Positions 1 through 7,436 of a DNA stretch of 59,762 nucleotides are shown piece after piece; position 1 is the stretch's first letter, and every line of letters begins with the position of its first letter. The DNA comes from Bacilli bacterium (GTDB lineage: Bacteria; Bacillota_I; Bacilli_A; RF39; UBA660): contig JAFUCZ010000020.1 of assembly GCA_017459425.1 (NCBI GenBank), positions 1-59,762 of the forward strand. Reading direction: 5' to 3'. The translations under genes were made by a program, and so were the position numbers. The notes under the pieces are model-generated. The model was not told where the DNA came from. It saw nothing but the letters and a program-made list of their open reading frames with translations, and ran no database searches.

Positions 1-109
1 TCCACGTGAAACTATAATAAACAATGTTCCACGTGAAACTATAATAAACAATGTTCCACGTGAAACTATAATAAACAATGTTCCACGTGAAACTATAATA
101 AACAATGTT
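1..109. repeat. Tandem array of parS-like ParB-binding sites
   Basis: The 16-mer TGTTCCACGTGAAACT occurs at 25-40, 52-67 and 79-94, and a fourth copy is cut by the window edge at 1-13. The period is exactly 27 bp, and the 11-bp spacers between the 16-mers are identical. A decayed start of another unit (TGTTTT) lies at 106-111. The 16-mer matches the Bacillus parS consensus (TGTTNCACGTGAAACA) at every position but the last. ParA and ParB are encoded at 26300-27953, so these are probably loading sites for that ParB. True copy number is unknown because the array reaches the edge. Motif identity is seen; ParB binding is inferred. Confidence 0.85.
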
Positions 110-116
110 TTAATAC

Positions 117-145
117 TTGCAAAATAAATAAAAATAATGTATATT
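117..145 (+). promoter_or_regulatory. Promoter of the SRP RNA gene
   Basis: A -35 TTGCAA (117-122) and a -10 TATATT (140-145) are separated by 17 bp. The predicted start, about 6 bp downstream, coincides with the 5' end of the SRP RNA stem at 151-152, which supports both calls. Confidence 0.75.
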
Positions 146-150
146 AAATA

Positions 151-229
151 TGGCGCAATAACTATGGTCGAACCAGGTCAGAATTGGAAAATAGCAGCCT
201 TAAGACCCAATATTTATGTGCGCCTTTTT
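151..229 (+). ncRNA. ffs: Signal recognition particle RNA, small (4.5S-like) type
   Basis: The universally conserved SRP RNA apical region is readable: ACCAGGTCAG (172-181), a GGAAA tetraloop-type segment (186-190) and AGCAGCC (193-199). The ends close a perfect helix, GGCGCA (152-157) with TGCGCC (219-224), followed by a T5 run that can end transcription. At roughly 75 nt it is the short form without an Alu domain, unlike the roughly 270-nt RNA of Bacillus subtilis. It forms the SRP core with Ffh for membrane targeting. Its position just before tadA and dnaX matches Firmicutes gene order. Confidence 0.9.
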
Positions 230-243
230 ATTTGAGGTGCAAT

Positions 244-669
244 ATGGAATTATTATATATAGAAGAATGTTTAAAAGAAGCACAAAAATCATTAAAGACA
301 AATGATGTTCCAGTAGGTGCAATTATTGTAAAAAACAATAAAATAATTGCAAGAGCTCATAATTGCCGTGAAAAGAAAAAAATGATAACCGGCCATGCCG
401 AAATAAAAGCAATCGAAAAAGCAAATAAAAAATTAAAAACATGGAGATTAGATGGTTGCATATTGTATACAACGTTAGAGCCATGTTTAATGTGCTATGA
501 AGCAATAATGCAAAGTAGAATTGAAAAAATTATATATTTAGCAAATAGTGAACTATATGGATATCATAACTTTATAAATAACAATAAAAATATATCAAAA
601 TTTAAATTCATAGAAAATCAAGAATCTATTAATTTATTAAAAAAATTTTTTAAGAATAAAAGAAAATAA
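244..669 (+). CDS. tadA: tRNA-specific adenosine deaminase TadA
   Basis: This 141-residue protein converts A34 to inosine in the anticodon wobble position of tRNA-Arg. It carries the cytidine/adenosine deaminase zinc site: H51-A-E53 (ligand plus catalytic Glu) and P80-C81-L-M-C84 (two Cys ligands). The start is ATG 244, behind GAGGTG at 234-239. A longer reading frame opening at 184 would run through the SRP RNA and is rejected. The length is typical of the family. The neighbours (ffs upstream, dnaX downstream) are the classical Firmicutes arrangement. A hairpin overlaps its stop codon. Confidence 0.93.
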   Translation: MELLYIEECLKEAQKSLKTNDVPVGAIIVKNNKIIARAHNCREKKKMITGHAEIKAIEKANKKLKTWRLDGCILYTTLEPCLMCYEAIMQSRIEKIIYLANSELYGYHNFINNNKNISKFKFIENQESINLLKKFFKNKRK

Positions 670-694
670 TATATTAACTTTTATTCTTTTATTT
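652..694 (+). terminator. Possible intrinsic terminator of tadA
   Basis: AAGAATAAAAG (652-662) is a perfect 11-bp inverted repeat with CTTTTATTCTT (678-688), followed by a T-rich stretch. The stem is AT-rich and overlaps the tadA stop codon, so its strength is uncertain. Confidence 0.5.
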
Positions 695-698
695 TAAA

Positions 699-707
699 TG
701 ATATAAT
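699..707 (+). promoter_or_regulatory. Extended -10 promoter for dnaX
   Basis: TGATATAAT (TGn plus TATAAT at 702-707) lies 26 bp upstream of the dnaX start and has no convincing -35. The same extended -10 form recurs in front of several genes in this window. Confidence 0.6.
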
Positions 708-732
708 ATATAAAGTGGAATGAGGTGAGTAA

Positions 733-2418
733 ATGTATCAGGCATTGTATAGAAAATATCGTCCTAGTAATTTTAATGAAGTAGTTGGTCAGGAAATTAT
801 AATTAAAACATTAAAAAACGCAATTAAAAATAATAAAATAAGTCATGCATATATATTTTCTGGACCAAGAGGAACAGGAAAAACAAGTATCGCCAAAATA
901 TTTGCTAAAACTATTAATTGTGAAAATTTAAAAGAATTAGAACCATGTAATAATTGTTCAAGTTGTATTCAAATTAATAATAAGCAGGATACTGATATTA
1001 TAGAAATAGATGCAGCATCAAATAATGGTGTTGATGAAATTAGAGAAATTAGAAATAAAGTTAATTTAGTTCCATCGGTAGGTAAATATAAAATATATAT
1101 AATAGATGAAGTTCATATGCTTACAACTGGCGCTTTTAATGCATTATTAAAAACGTTGGAAGAACCACCAAGTCATGCAATATTTATTTTAGCAACAACA
1201 GATCCGCATAAAATACCTGCAACAATATTTTCAAGATGTCAATACTTTAGTTTTAAAAGAATTCCAAATGAAAAAATAGTCAATAGGTTAGAACAAATAT
1301 GTAAAGAAGAATCAATTGAATATGACAGTGAATCTTTAAATGAAATTGCAAGATTATCTGATGGTGGATTAAGAGATTCAATTAGTATGTTAGATCAAGT
1401 AGTTGCATATTCTGACAACAAAATAACGTTAAATGATATACATGATGTCAATGGTACAATAACTCAATATGATTTGAAACAATTAATTGACAAAATTATT
1501 TCCCAGGAAATAACTGATGTATTAAACTTAATTAATAAATATGAGGAAAATGGTAAAGATTTCATTAAACTCACAGAAGAAATATTATTATTTTTTAAAA
1601 ATATAATTTTTGCAAAAGAAGCACCTAATTATTTTGAAAAATCAAATATAGATAAAAATTTATATGTCAATGGTTACGAAAATATTGATTCAATTAAAAT
1701 AATCGATTTTATTAATAAAATTAATAATTCACTATATGAAATGAAACAAAGTAGTAATCCTAAATTAAAATTGGAATTATTAATGATCAGTTTAACTATA
1801 AACAATAATAATGTATATAATACACAAAATATACAGAATGCACAAAATATACAAATAAAAACAGATAATAAAAATAGTATTTCATTAGAAATAAAAGAGA
1901 AAAGTAAAGATATTGCTAAAATAGAAAAAAAAGTCAATGGTGAAATTGATGAAGAAAAAAAGTTAAAACTAGTGAAGATAAAAAAAATTAGAATAAACAA
2001 TACTTTAGCTCTTTTTAATAAAAAATTATTATTAAAAACTAGGGAGGATTTAGAAAAATTAAAGCCATTATTATTAGATCCAGATTATAGTAAAACAATT
2101 TCTCTAATATTTGATGGTGTACTAAAAGCAGTAGGAGATGATTATCTGATATTTGTTTATAATGATGAAACAACATCAGATTTATTTAATGAAAATATAA
2201 TTAAAATTGAAACAGTAATTAACTCGGAATTAAATTCAAATTTTAAAATTATTTCTACTTATCTAAATGAATGGAATAAAATTAAAAATGAATTTAATTC
2301 TAAATCTAAAACCTATAATTTTGTAGAAGAAAATTATAATTTAGATGAAATATTATCAAATAAAAAAAACTTAAATGAAATAGAAAAAATGTTTAATGAA
2401 ATTATTGAATATAATTAG
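733..2418 (+). CDS. dnaX: DNA polymerase III subunit gamma/tau
   Basis: This 561-residue clamp-loader ATPase builds the replication machine by loading the beta clamp. The AAA+ core shows a Walker A (GPRGTGKTS, 44-52), a zinc-binding knuckle (C63, C72, C75, C78), a Walker B region (YIIDEVHML) and a sensor motif with an SRC sequence (FSRCQ). The part after about residue 370 is low complexity, asparagine- and lysine-rich, as in the poorly conserved tau tail. The ATG follows a GAGGTGAG ribosome site. It heads the dnaX-ybaB-recR cluster; the 12-bp gap to ybaB suggests co-transcription. Confidence 0.95.
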   Translation: MYQALYRKYRPSNFNEVVGQEIIIKTLKNAIKNNKISHAYIFSGPRGTGKTSIAKIFAKTINCENLKELEPCNNCSSCIQINNKQDTDIIEIDAASNNGVDEIREIRNKVNLVPSVGKYKIYIIDEVHMLTTGAFNALLKTLEEPPSHAIFILATTDPHKIPATIFSRCQYFSFKRIPNEKIVNRLEQICKEESIEYDSESLNEIARLSDGGLRDSISMLDQVVAYSDNKITLNDIHDVNGTITQYDLKQLIDKIISQEITDVLNLINKYEENGKDFIKLTEEILLFFKNIIFAKEAPNYFEKSNIDKNLYVNGYENIDSIKIIDFINKINNSLYEMKQSSNPKLKLELLMISLTINNNNVYNTQNIQNAQNIQIKTDNKNSISLEIKEKSKDIAKIEKKVNGEIDEEKKLKLVKIKKIRINNTLALFNKKLLLKTREDLEKLKPLLLDPDYSKTISLIFDGVLKAVGDDYLIFVYNDETTSDLFNENIIKIETVINSELNSNFKIISTYLNEWNKIKNEFNSKSKTYNFVEENYNLDEILSNKKNLNEIEKMFNEIIEYN

Positions 2419-2430
2419 AGGAGGAAAAAT

Positions 2431-2727
2431 ATGAATATACAAGCAATGATGAAACAAGCACAAAAATTACAGAAAGAAATGATGGATGCAAAAGAACAAA
2501 TAAATAAACAAACTTTTGTTGGAACTTCTTCTTTTGTTACAGTTGAAGTAAATGGTAATAAAGAAATATTAAAAGTTATGATTGATACTGATTCAATAGG
2601 TAATGATGAAATAGAAATGTTGCAAGATATGATTTTAATAGCAACAAATGATGCAATGAAAAAAGTTGATAAAGAAACTGAATCAAAAATGGGCAAATTT
2701 ACTCAAGGAATGCCTGGATTGTTATAA
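2431..2727 (+). CDS. ybaB: YbaB/EbfC family nucleoid-associated protein
   Basis: This 98-residue protein belongs to the small dimeric YbaB/EbfC DNA-binding family, found between dnaX and recR in most bacteria. The sequence begins with the characteristic Met/Gln-rich helix (MNIQAMMKQAQKLQKEM), followed by the beta segment around FVTVEVNGNKE and a second helix. The ribosome site GAGGAGG is strong. The stop overlaps the recR start (TAATG at 2725-2729), so the two are probably translationally coupled. The exact cellular role is not settled even in model organisms. Confidence 0.92.
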   Translation: MNIQAMMKQAQKLQKEMMDAKEQINKQTFVGTSSFVTVEVNGNKEILKVMIDTDSIGNDEIEMLQDMILIATNDAMKKVDKETESKMGKFTQGMPGLL

Positions 2728-3326
2728 TGAATTATCCTGAAACAATTAGAAATTTAATTGAATGCTTTAAAAAGTTACCTGGAATTGGTGAAAAAACAGC
2801 AGAGCGTTTAGCTCTTTCAACACTATATATGGATGATGATGTTTTAAAATTATTTTCTTTATCATTAAATAATATTAAGACAAAAATAAAAAGATGTGAA
2901 ATTTGTAATAATTTTTCAGAAGAAAATGTATGTAGTATATGTAAAGATAATACTAGAAAAAAAGATACAATATGCGTTGTAGAAGAACCAAAAAATATAA
3001 ATTTATTTGAAAAAATGGGATCATATTATGGATTATATCATGTTTTAGATGGATTAATTTCACCACTTGATGGTGTAAATCCTGAAGATATAAATATAAG
3101 TTCACTTATAGATAGGGTAAAGAAAAATAAAATTAACGAAATAATAATCGCTGTAAAGCCTAGTATTGAAGGAGAAACAACCGCATTATATATTACTAAA
3201 ATATTAGAAGGGACTAATGTAAAGGTAACTAAAATAGCTCATGGAATACCATTAGGTGCTGACATGGATTATATTGATTCATTAACTTTAGAACTAGCAT
3301 TAGAAGATAGAAAAGAAGTAGCATAA
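2727..3326 (+). CDS. recR: Recombination mediator RecR
   Basis: This 199-residue protein works with RecO (and RecF) to load RecA at gaps during recombinational repair. In order it has an N-terminal helix-hairpin-helix (LPGIGEKTAERLAL, about 17-30), a four-cysteine zinc finger (C57, C60, C69, C72), and a Toprim domain starting at VVEEPKN (about 84-90) with the C-terminal Walker-like region. The length is exactly typical. The start codon overlaps the ybaB stop by one base, and bofA follows after 40 bp. Confidence 0.96.
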   Translation: MNYPETIRNLIECFKKLPGIGEKTAERLALSTLYMDDDVLKLFSLSLNNIKTKIKRCEICNNFSEENVCSICKDNTRKKDTICVVEEPKNINLFEKMGSYYGLYHVLDGLISPLDGVNPEDINISSLIDRVKKNKINEIIIAVKPSIEGETTALYITKILEGTNVKVTKIAHGIPLGADMDYIDSLTLELALEDRKEVA

Positions 3327-3366
3327 CATTTTTAAACTTTCATATATTTTATGGAGGTGGACAAAC

Positions 3367-3555
3367 ATGTTAAAAAAAATCTTTTCTTTTTTCAAAAAAA
3401 TAATTTTTAGTGTTTTTTTACTATATGGGTATAATTTAATTGCATCATCATTTAATATGGTTATACCAATTAATGTAATAACCGTCTTAACATTATCAAT
3501 TTTTGGATTACCATCATTATTCGCATTAATAATAATTTTGATTATAATTTTTTAG
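3367..3555 (+). CDS. bofA: BofA-like membrane protein
   Basis: This 62-residue hydrophobic protein has two membrane segments. The C-terminal half carries the BofA family pattern (N-x-I-P-I-N, then G-L-P). In Bacillus, BofA anchors SpoIVFA/SpoIVFB and inhibits pro-sigma-K processing in the mother cell, and its gene sits directly after recR as here. A GGAGGTGG ribosome site precedes it. Family plus position make the assignment fairly secure. Whether this organism uses sigma-K is unknown; relatives of BofA also occur in non-sporulating species. Confidence 0.8.
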   Translation: MLKKIFSFFKKIIFSVFLLYGYNLIASSFNMVIPINVITVLTLSIFGLPSLFALIIILIIIF

Positions 3556-3569
3556 AAAGGATTTTTAGT

Positions 3570-4475
3570 ATGTTAGATGATTTTATTTTTGAACAAAAAA
3601 TACCATATAAAATATTAAAAAATGCATTACAGAAAAATAAAATTTCTCATGCATATTTAATTGAAACAAATAATTATACTTTATCCTTTCCATTTGCGCT
3701 TGCATTTGCAAAAGCATTGCAATGTCCTAAAAAATTAACTAATAAAAATAATTGTGGAAAATGTACACAATGTGATAGAATTAATAATGGGAATTTTTCT
3801 GAAATAAAAATAATCGAACCAGATGGTTTATTTATAAAAAAAGAACAACTTTCTGATTTACAAAAAGAGTTTAGTACAAAATCGATAGAAAGTAATTACA
3901 AAATTTATATTATAAAAAATGCTGAGAAGTTAAATATATCTGCTGCTAATTCAATTTTAAAATTTTTAGAAGAACCAGAAGAAAACATAATAGCAATTCT
4001 TCTTACAAATAATATTCATGAAATGTTAAATACTATTATATCTCGTTGTCAAATTGTAAAATTAAAATCATCTTCAGATGAAAATATATTATCGGTGCTG
4101 TTTGAGAATAACGATAATAGAGATGTTTTAATTGAAAAAACTATAGAATTTGTAATTTTTTATGAAAAAGAAAAAATTAATACACTTTTGTATACTCAAA
4201 CTCTTTGGCATGATATATTTAATGACAAGAAAATAATTGCAGATGCATTTGATATAATGATTTTATTCTACAAGGATATTTTGAATTATTTTTTTGTAAG
4301 CAAAATTAATACTTTTTTGGAATACGAAGAAAGTATAAAAAAAATAGTGGAAAATAATCAAATTGTCGATATAGTGAAAAAAATTAATAAATTATTAGAA
4401 ATGAAGAAAAAAATATATTATAATATAAACAATCAACTTTTAATTGATAAGTTGATAATTGAATGGGAGAAGTGA
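3570..4475 (+). CDS. holB: DNA polymerase III subunit delta prime
   Basis: This 301-residue AAA+-fold clamp-loader subunit completes the gamma/tau-delta-delta' complex with DnaX. Visible features are the start of the AAA+ fold (NKISHAYLIET), a zinc knuckle with C-x-K-C-x-x-C (NNCGKCTQC), the helix YIIKNAEKLN followed by NSILKFLEEPEENI, and a sensor SRC in ISRCQIV. It lacks a normal Walker A, as expected for delta prime. In Bacillus tmk and darA lie between recR/bofA and holB; both are missing here. The stop overlaps the region upstream of ricT. Confidence 0.93.
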   Translation: MLDDFIFEQKIPYKILKNALQKNKISHAYLIETNNYTLSFPFALAFAKALQCPKKLTNKNNCGKCTQCDRINNGNFSEIKIIEPDGLFIKKEQLSDLQKEFSTKSIESNYKIYIIKNAEKLNISAANSILKFLEEPEENIIAILLTNNIHEMLNTIISRCQIVKLKSSSDENILSVLFENNDNRDVLIEKTIEFVIFYEKEKINTLLYTQTLWHDIFNDKKIIADAFDIMILFYKDILNYFFVSKINTFLEYEESIKKIVENNQIVDIVKKINKLLEMKKKIYYNINNQLLIDKLIIEWEK

Positions 4476-4480
4476 TTGGT

Positions 4481-5272
4481 GTGAAAGATGTAATTGGTAT
4501 TTCTTTAGGAAATAATAATAAGATTTATTATTTTTCACCAAATAATATAAAATTAAAAAAAGGAATTACAGTAATTGTAGAAACAGAAAGAGGTCTTCAA
4601 TTTGGTAAGGTTGAAACTGATATAATTAAAGTAGATTCAAAAAAATTTAGTAATAAAATAAAAAACGTTATTAGAATATCAACTAAAAAAGATTATTACA
4701 AACATAAAGAAAATTTATCTTTAGCTGAAGAGGCATTAAAAAATTGTCGTAGATTGGTTTTAGAAAATAAGCTTAATATGAAAATACTTGATGCAAGCTT
4801 TACATTTGATAGAAGCCAATTATTATTTCATTTTTTATCTGATAATCGAGTTGATTTCAGAAATTTAGCTAAAGATTTAGCGTCAATTTATAAAACTCGT
4901 ATTGAACTTAGACAATTAGGTGTCAGGGATAAAGCAAAAAATATAGGTGGTATAGGATGTTGTGGAAGAGAATTGTGCTGTCATTCTTTCTTAAGTGATC
5001 TTGAATCTGTATCAATAAACATGGCAAAAAATCAAAATTTGTCACTTAATCCTACTAAAATAAATGGAGTATGCGGAAGAATTTTATGTTGTTTAAAGTA
5101 TGAAGATTCAAATTATAAAGAATGTAGAAAAACTTTACCAAATATAGGTGATACTGTGAATATTAATGGTAAATTTGGACAAGTTGTAAATATTGATATA
5201 TTAAATAAAAAATATAGTGTGGATATTCCTAATATTGGAATAATAGAAGTTCAAAATGAAAGTAATTCATGA
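4481..5272 (+). CDS. ricT: RicT/YaaT, PSP1-domain protein
   Basis: This 263-residue PSP1-domain protein resembles Bacillus YaaT (RicT), part of the RicA-RicF-RicT (Y-complex) that binds iron-sulfur clusters and steers RNase Y maturation of mRNAs. The conserved cysteines are present in GIGCCGRELCCH and NGVCGRILCC. GTG 4481 is chosen because a GGGAGAAG ribosome site lies 8 bp upstream and the first residues (KDVIGISLGNNNKIYYF) then align with Bacillus YaaT; ATG 4463 lacks a ribosome site. It overlaps trmN6 at its end. Confidence 0.88.
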   Translation: MKDVIGISLGNNNKIYYFSPNNIKLKKGITVIVETERGLQFGKVETDIIKVDSKKFSNKIKNVIRISTKKDYYKHKENLSLAEEALKNCRRLVLENKLNMKILDASFTFDRSQLLFHFLSDNRVDFRNLAKDLASIYKTRIELRQLGVRDKAKNIGGIGCCGRELCCHSFLSDLESVSINMAKNQNLSLNPTKINGVCGRILCCLKYEDSNYKECRKTLPNIGDTVNINGKFGQVVNIDILNKKYSVDIPNIGIIEVQNESNS

Positions 5273-5978
5273 TTTGTTAGAATATAAAAATATAAAAATT
5301 GTACAAGATACACAAATGTTTAATTTTTCGTTAGATTCAGTACTTTTACCTAATTTTATTGATATAAAAAAAAATACTAAAAAAATTCTTGATATTGGAT
5401 CTGGTAATGCAGTAATTCCTCTAATATTATCAACTCGATGTGATTGTAAAATAATTGGTGTCGAAATTCAAAAAGAATCGTGCGATTTAGCAATTGAATC
5501 AATTAAACTTAATAATTTGCAAGATCAAATTGAAATTATTAACGATGATATAAAAAATTATTGTAAAGAGCATGAAAGTGATATTTTTGATTTAATAACA
5601 TGCAATCCACCATTTTTTAAAGTATTTCCAAATTCAAATTATAATGATTCAAATTCTAAAACAATAGCACGCCATGAAGTTATGTTAAACTTAGATGATT
5701 TATTTAAAGTAAGTAAAAAATTGTTAAAAAATAACGGTTCTGTTGCATTAGTTCATAGAACAGAAAGATTAATTGATATAATTGAATCTATGAGAAAAAA
5801 TAATATTGAACCAAAAAAAATACAATTTGTTTATCCACATACAAATAGTGTTTCAAATATTGTTCTTGTTGAAGGAACAAAAAATGGCAAACCTGGATTG
5901 AAAATATTAAAACCAATATATGCACATAATCCTGATGGAAGTTATAGTGAAGAAGTAAAAAAATATTTTGGGAAGTAG
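5256..5978 (+). CDS. trmN6: tRNA1(Val) adenine-37 N6-methyltransferase (YabB/TrmN6)
   Basis: This 240-residue class I SAM methyltransferase has motif I at DIGSGNAV (46-53), the acidic SAM-binding strand IIGVEIQ, and the N6-adenine methylase signature NPPFF (117-121). Its family modifies A37 of tRNA-Val. The order ricT-trmN6-rsmI follows Bacillus yaaT-yabB-(yazA)-yabC. The small GIY-YIG gene yazA is not present between trmN6 and rsmI. The start overlaps the ricT end by 17 bp, indicating one operon. Confidence 0.85.
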   Translation: MKVIHDLLEYKNIKIVQDTQMFNFSLDSVLLPNFIDIKKNTKKILDIGSGNAVIPLILSTRCDCKIIGVEIQKESCDLAIESIKLNNLQDQIEIINDDIKNYCKEHESDIFDLITCNPPFFKVFPNSNYNDSNSKTIARHEVMLNLDDLFKVSKKLLKNNGSVALVHRTERLIDIIESMRKNNIEPKKIQFVYPHTNSVSNIVLVEGTKNGKPGLKILKPIYAHNPDGSYSEEVKKYFGK

Positions 5979-5985
5979 TGATAAA

Positions 5986-6825
5986 ATGTCTCAAATTAGT
6001 TATGATAATAACGCTAAATTATATTTAATTCCAACTCCAATTGGTAATATGGATGATATTACAATTAGAGCAATTAAAACTTTGGAAAAAGTTGAAGTGA
6101 TTTTTTCTGAAGATACAAGAGTGACTGGACAATTACTTGAATATTTAAATATAAAAAATAAAAAGTTAATATCAAGTCATAATTTTAATGAGGAAAAAAA
6201 TAAAGATAAATTGTTAAAGTATTTAAATAATGGTGTTGATGTTGGTGTTGTAAGTGATAGAGGAACACCAGTTATTAGTGATCCAGGTTATATTTTAGCT
6301 CGTATTGCAATGGATAATGGATATAATGTTATTGCTTTACCTGGACCAACAGCTTTAATATCAGCTTTAATTGTATCTGGCATCTCACCCAATACTTTTT
6401 GTTTTTATGGGTTTTTAAGTAGTAAAAGCTCGCATCAAATTAAAGAATTAGAAAATTTAAAAATGTATAAACATACTTTGATTTTTTATGAATCTCCACA
6501 TAGAATACTTGAAACGTTAAATAATATTAAAAAAGTGTTCGGTAATAGGTATATAAGTATTTCCCGGGAAATAAGTAAAAAACATGAAGAAATATACAGG
6601 GGAAATATTGATGAGGTTTTAACTCAACTAAATAATCCAAAGGGAGAATTTGTAATTGTTGTTGAAGGATCGAAAGAACAAATAAATTATGACTTATTGA
6701 CAATTGTTGAACATGTAAATATGTATATTAAAGAAGGCAATAGTGTTATGGATTCAATTAAAAAGGTTGCGAAAGCAAGAAATATTCCAAAAAACGATGT
6801 TTATAAAGAATATCATAATTTGTAG
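5986..6825 (+). CDS. rsmI: 16S rRNA (cytidine-1402-2'-O)-methyltransferase RsmI
   Basis: This 279-residue tetrapyrrole-methylase-fold enzyme modifies C1402 in the ribosomal P site. Signature segments are the N-terminal LIPTPIGNMDDITIRA, SEDTRVTGQLL, GVVSDRGTPVISDPG and ALPGPTALISAL. ATG 5986 is preferred over an upstream TTG (5968) because GGGAAG (5970-5975) is correctly spaced and homologues begin close to the LIPTPIGN motif. A TrpA-like C-terminal tail is present. The pth ribosome site overlaps its stop codon. Confidence 0.94.
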   Translation: MSQISYDNNAKLYLIPTPIGNMDDITIRAIKTLEKVEVIFSEDTRVTGQLLEYLNIKNKKLISSHNFNEEKNKDKLLKYLNNGVDVGVVSDRGTPVISDPGYILARIAMDNGYNVIALPGPTALISALIVSGISPNTFCFYGFLSSKSSHQIKELENLKMYKHTLIFYESPHRILETLNNIKKVFGNRYISISREISKKHEEIYRGNIDEVLTQLNNPKGEFVIVVEGSKEQINYDLLTIVEHVNMYIKEGNSVMDSIKKVAKARNIPKNDVYKEYHNL

Positions 6826-6835
6826 AGGTGATAAA

Positions 6836-7393
6836 TTGAAATTAATAGTTGGATTAGGAAATCCTGGAAATGAATATGAGAATACTCGCCATAATATTGG
6901 TTTTATGGTATTAGATTATTATTCTAGTTTAATAAAAAAAGACTTTAATAAAAAAAAGTTTAATGGATTGTATTTTGATACAGTAATAAATGATGAAAAG
7001 GTAATTTTTTTAAAACCTTTGTCTTATATGAATTTATCTGGCGAAGTTATATATAATTTTGCAAACTATTTTAAAATTGATGTTTCAGATATATTTATAA
7101 TTCATGATGATTTAGATTTAGAAATAGGATGTTTTAAATTGAAATATAAGGGTAGTTCAGGTGGACACAATGGTTTAAAAAATATTGAATTACATTTTAA
7201 AACAAATGAGTATAAAAGGTGGAAAATAGGAATATCTAATAATAAAACAATAGATACTAAAGACTATGTTTTAGGTAAATTTAATAGTGAAGAATTAGAA
7301 AAATTAAATGATATTATTAAAATATCAGAAAATTTAATACCAGATTTTATAAAATTAGATTTTGACAAATTAATGAATAAGTATCATAATTAA
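6836..7393 (+). CDS. pth: Peptidyl-tRNA hydrolase
   Basis: This 185-residue enzyme recycles peptidyl-tRNA released from stalled ribosomes. It starts with the family signature KLIVGLGNPGNEYENTRHN, which includes catalytic His19, and has FLKPLSYMNLSG and the HDDLDL/GSSGGHNGL segments. The start is TTG 6836, behind GAGGTG (6825-6830). Frames opening upstream at 6743 lie inside rsmI and would add 31 residues unlike any Pth. It is the last gene before a terminator, then mfd, as in Bacillus pth-(fin)-mfd. Confidence 0.95.
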   Translation: MKLIVGLGNPGNEYENTRHNIGFMVLDYYSSLIKKDFNKKKFNGLYFDTVINDEKVIFLKPLSYMNLSGEVIYNFANYFKIDVSDIFIIHDDLDLEIGCFKLKYKGSSGGHNGLKNIELHFKTNEYKRWKIGISNNKTIDTKDYVLGKFNSEELEKLNDIIKISENLIPDFIKLDFDKLMNKYHN

Positions 7394-7395
7394 AT

Positions 7396-7415
7396 GGCAT
7401 TTTTATGCCTTTTTT
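7396..7415 (+). terminator. Intrinsic terminator after pth
   Basis: GGCAT (7396-7400) pairs with ATGCC (7405-7409) around a four-base loop, followed directly by six T (7410-7415). The short stem suggests partial read-through into mfd. Confidence 0.7.
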
Positions 7416-7436
7416 ATGGTGTTAGGAGGTGAATTT

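Noticed and set aside
1-109. CRISPR array
   Set aside because: The repeats are directly tandem at 27 bp with identical spacers, so there are no unique spacers; no cas genes are visible. The repeated 16-mer is a parS-like site.
184-243. Longer tadA starting at 184
   Set aside because: The region is occupied by the SRP RNA and its T run; a GAGGTG ribosome site stands before ATG 244.
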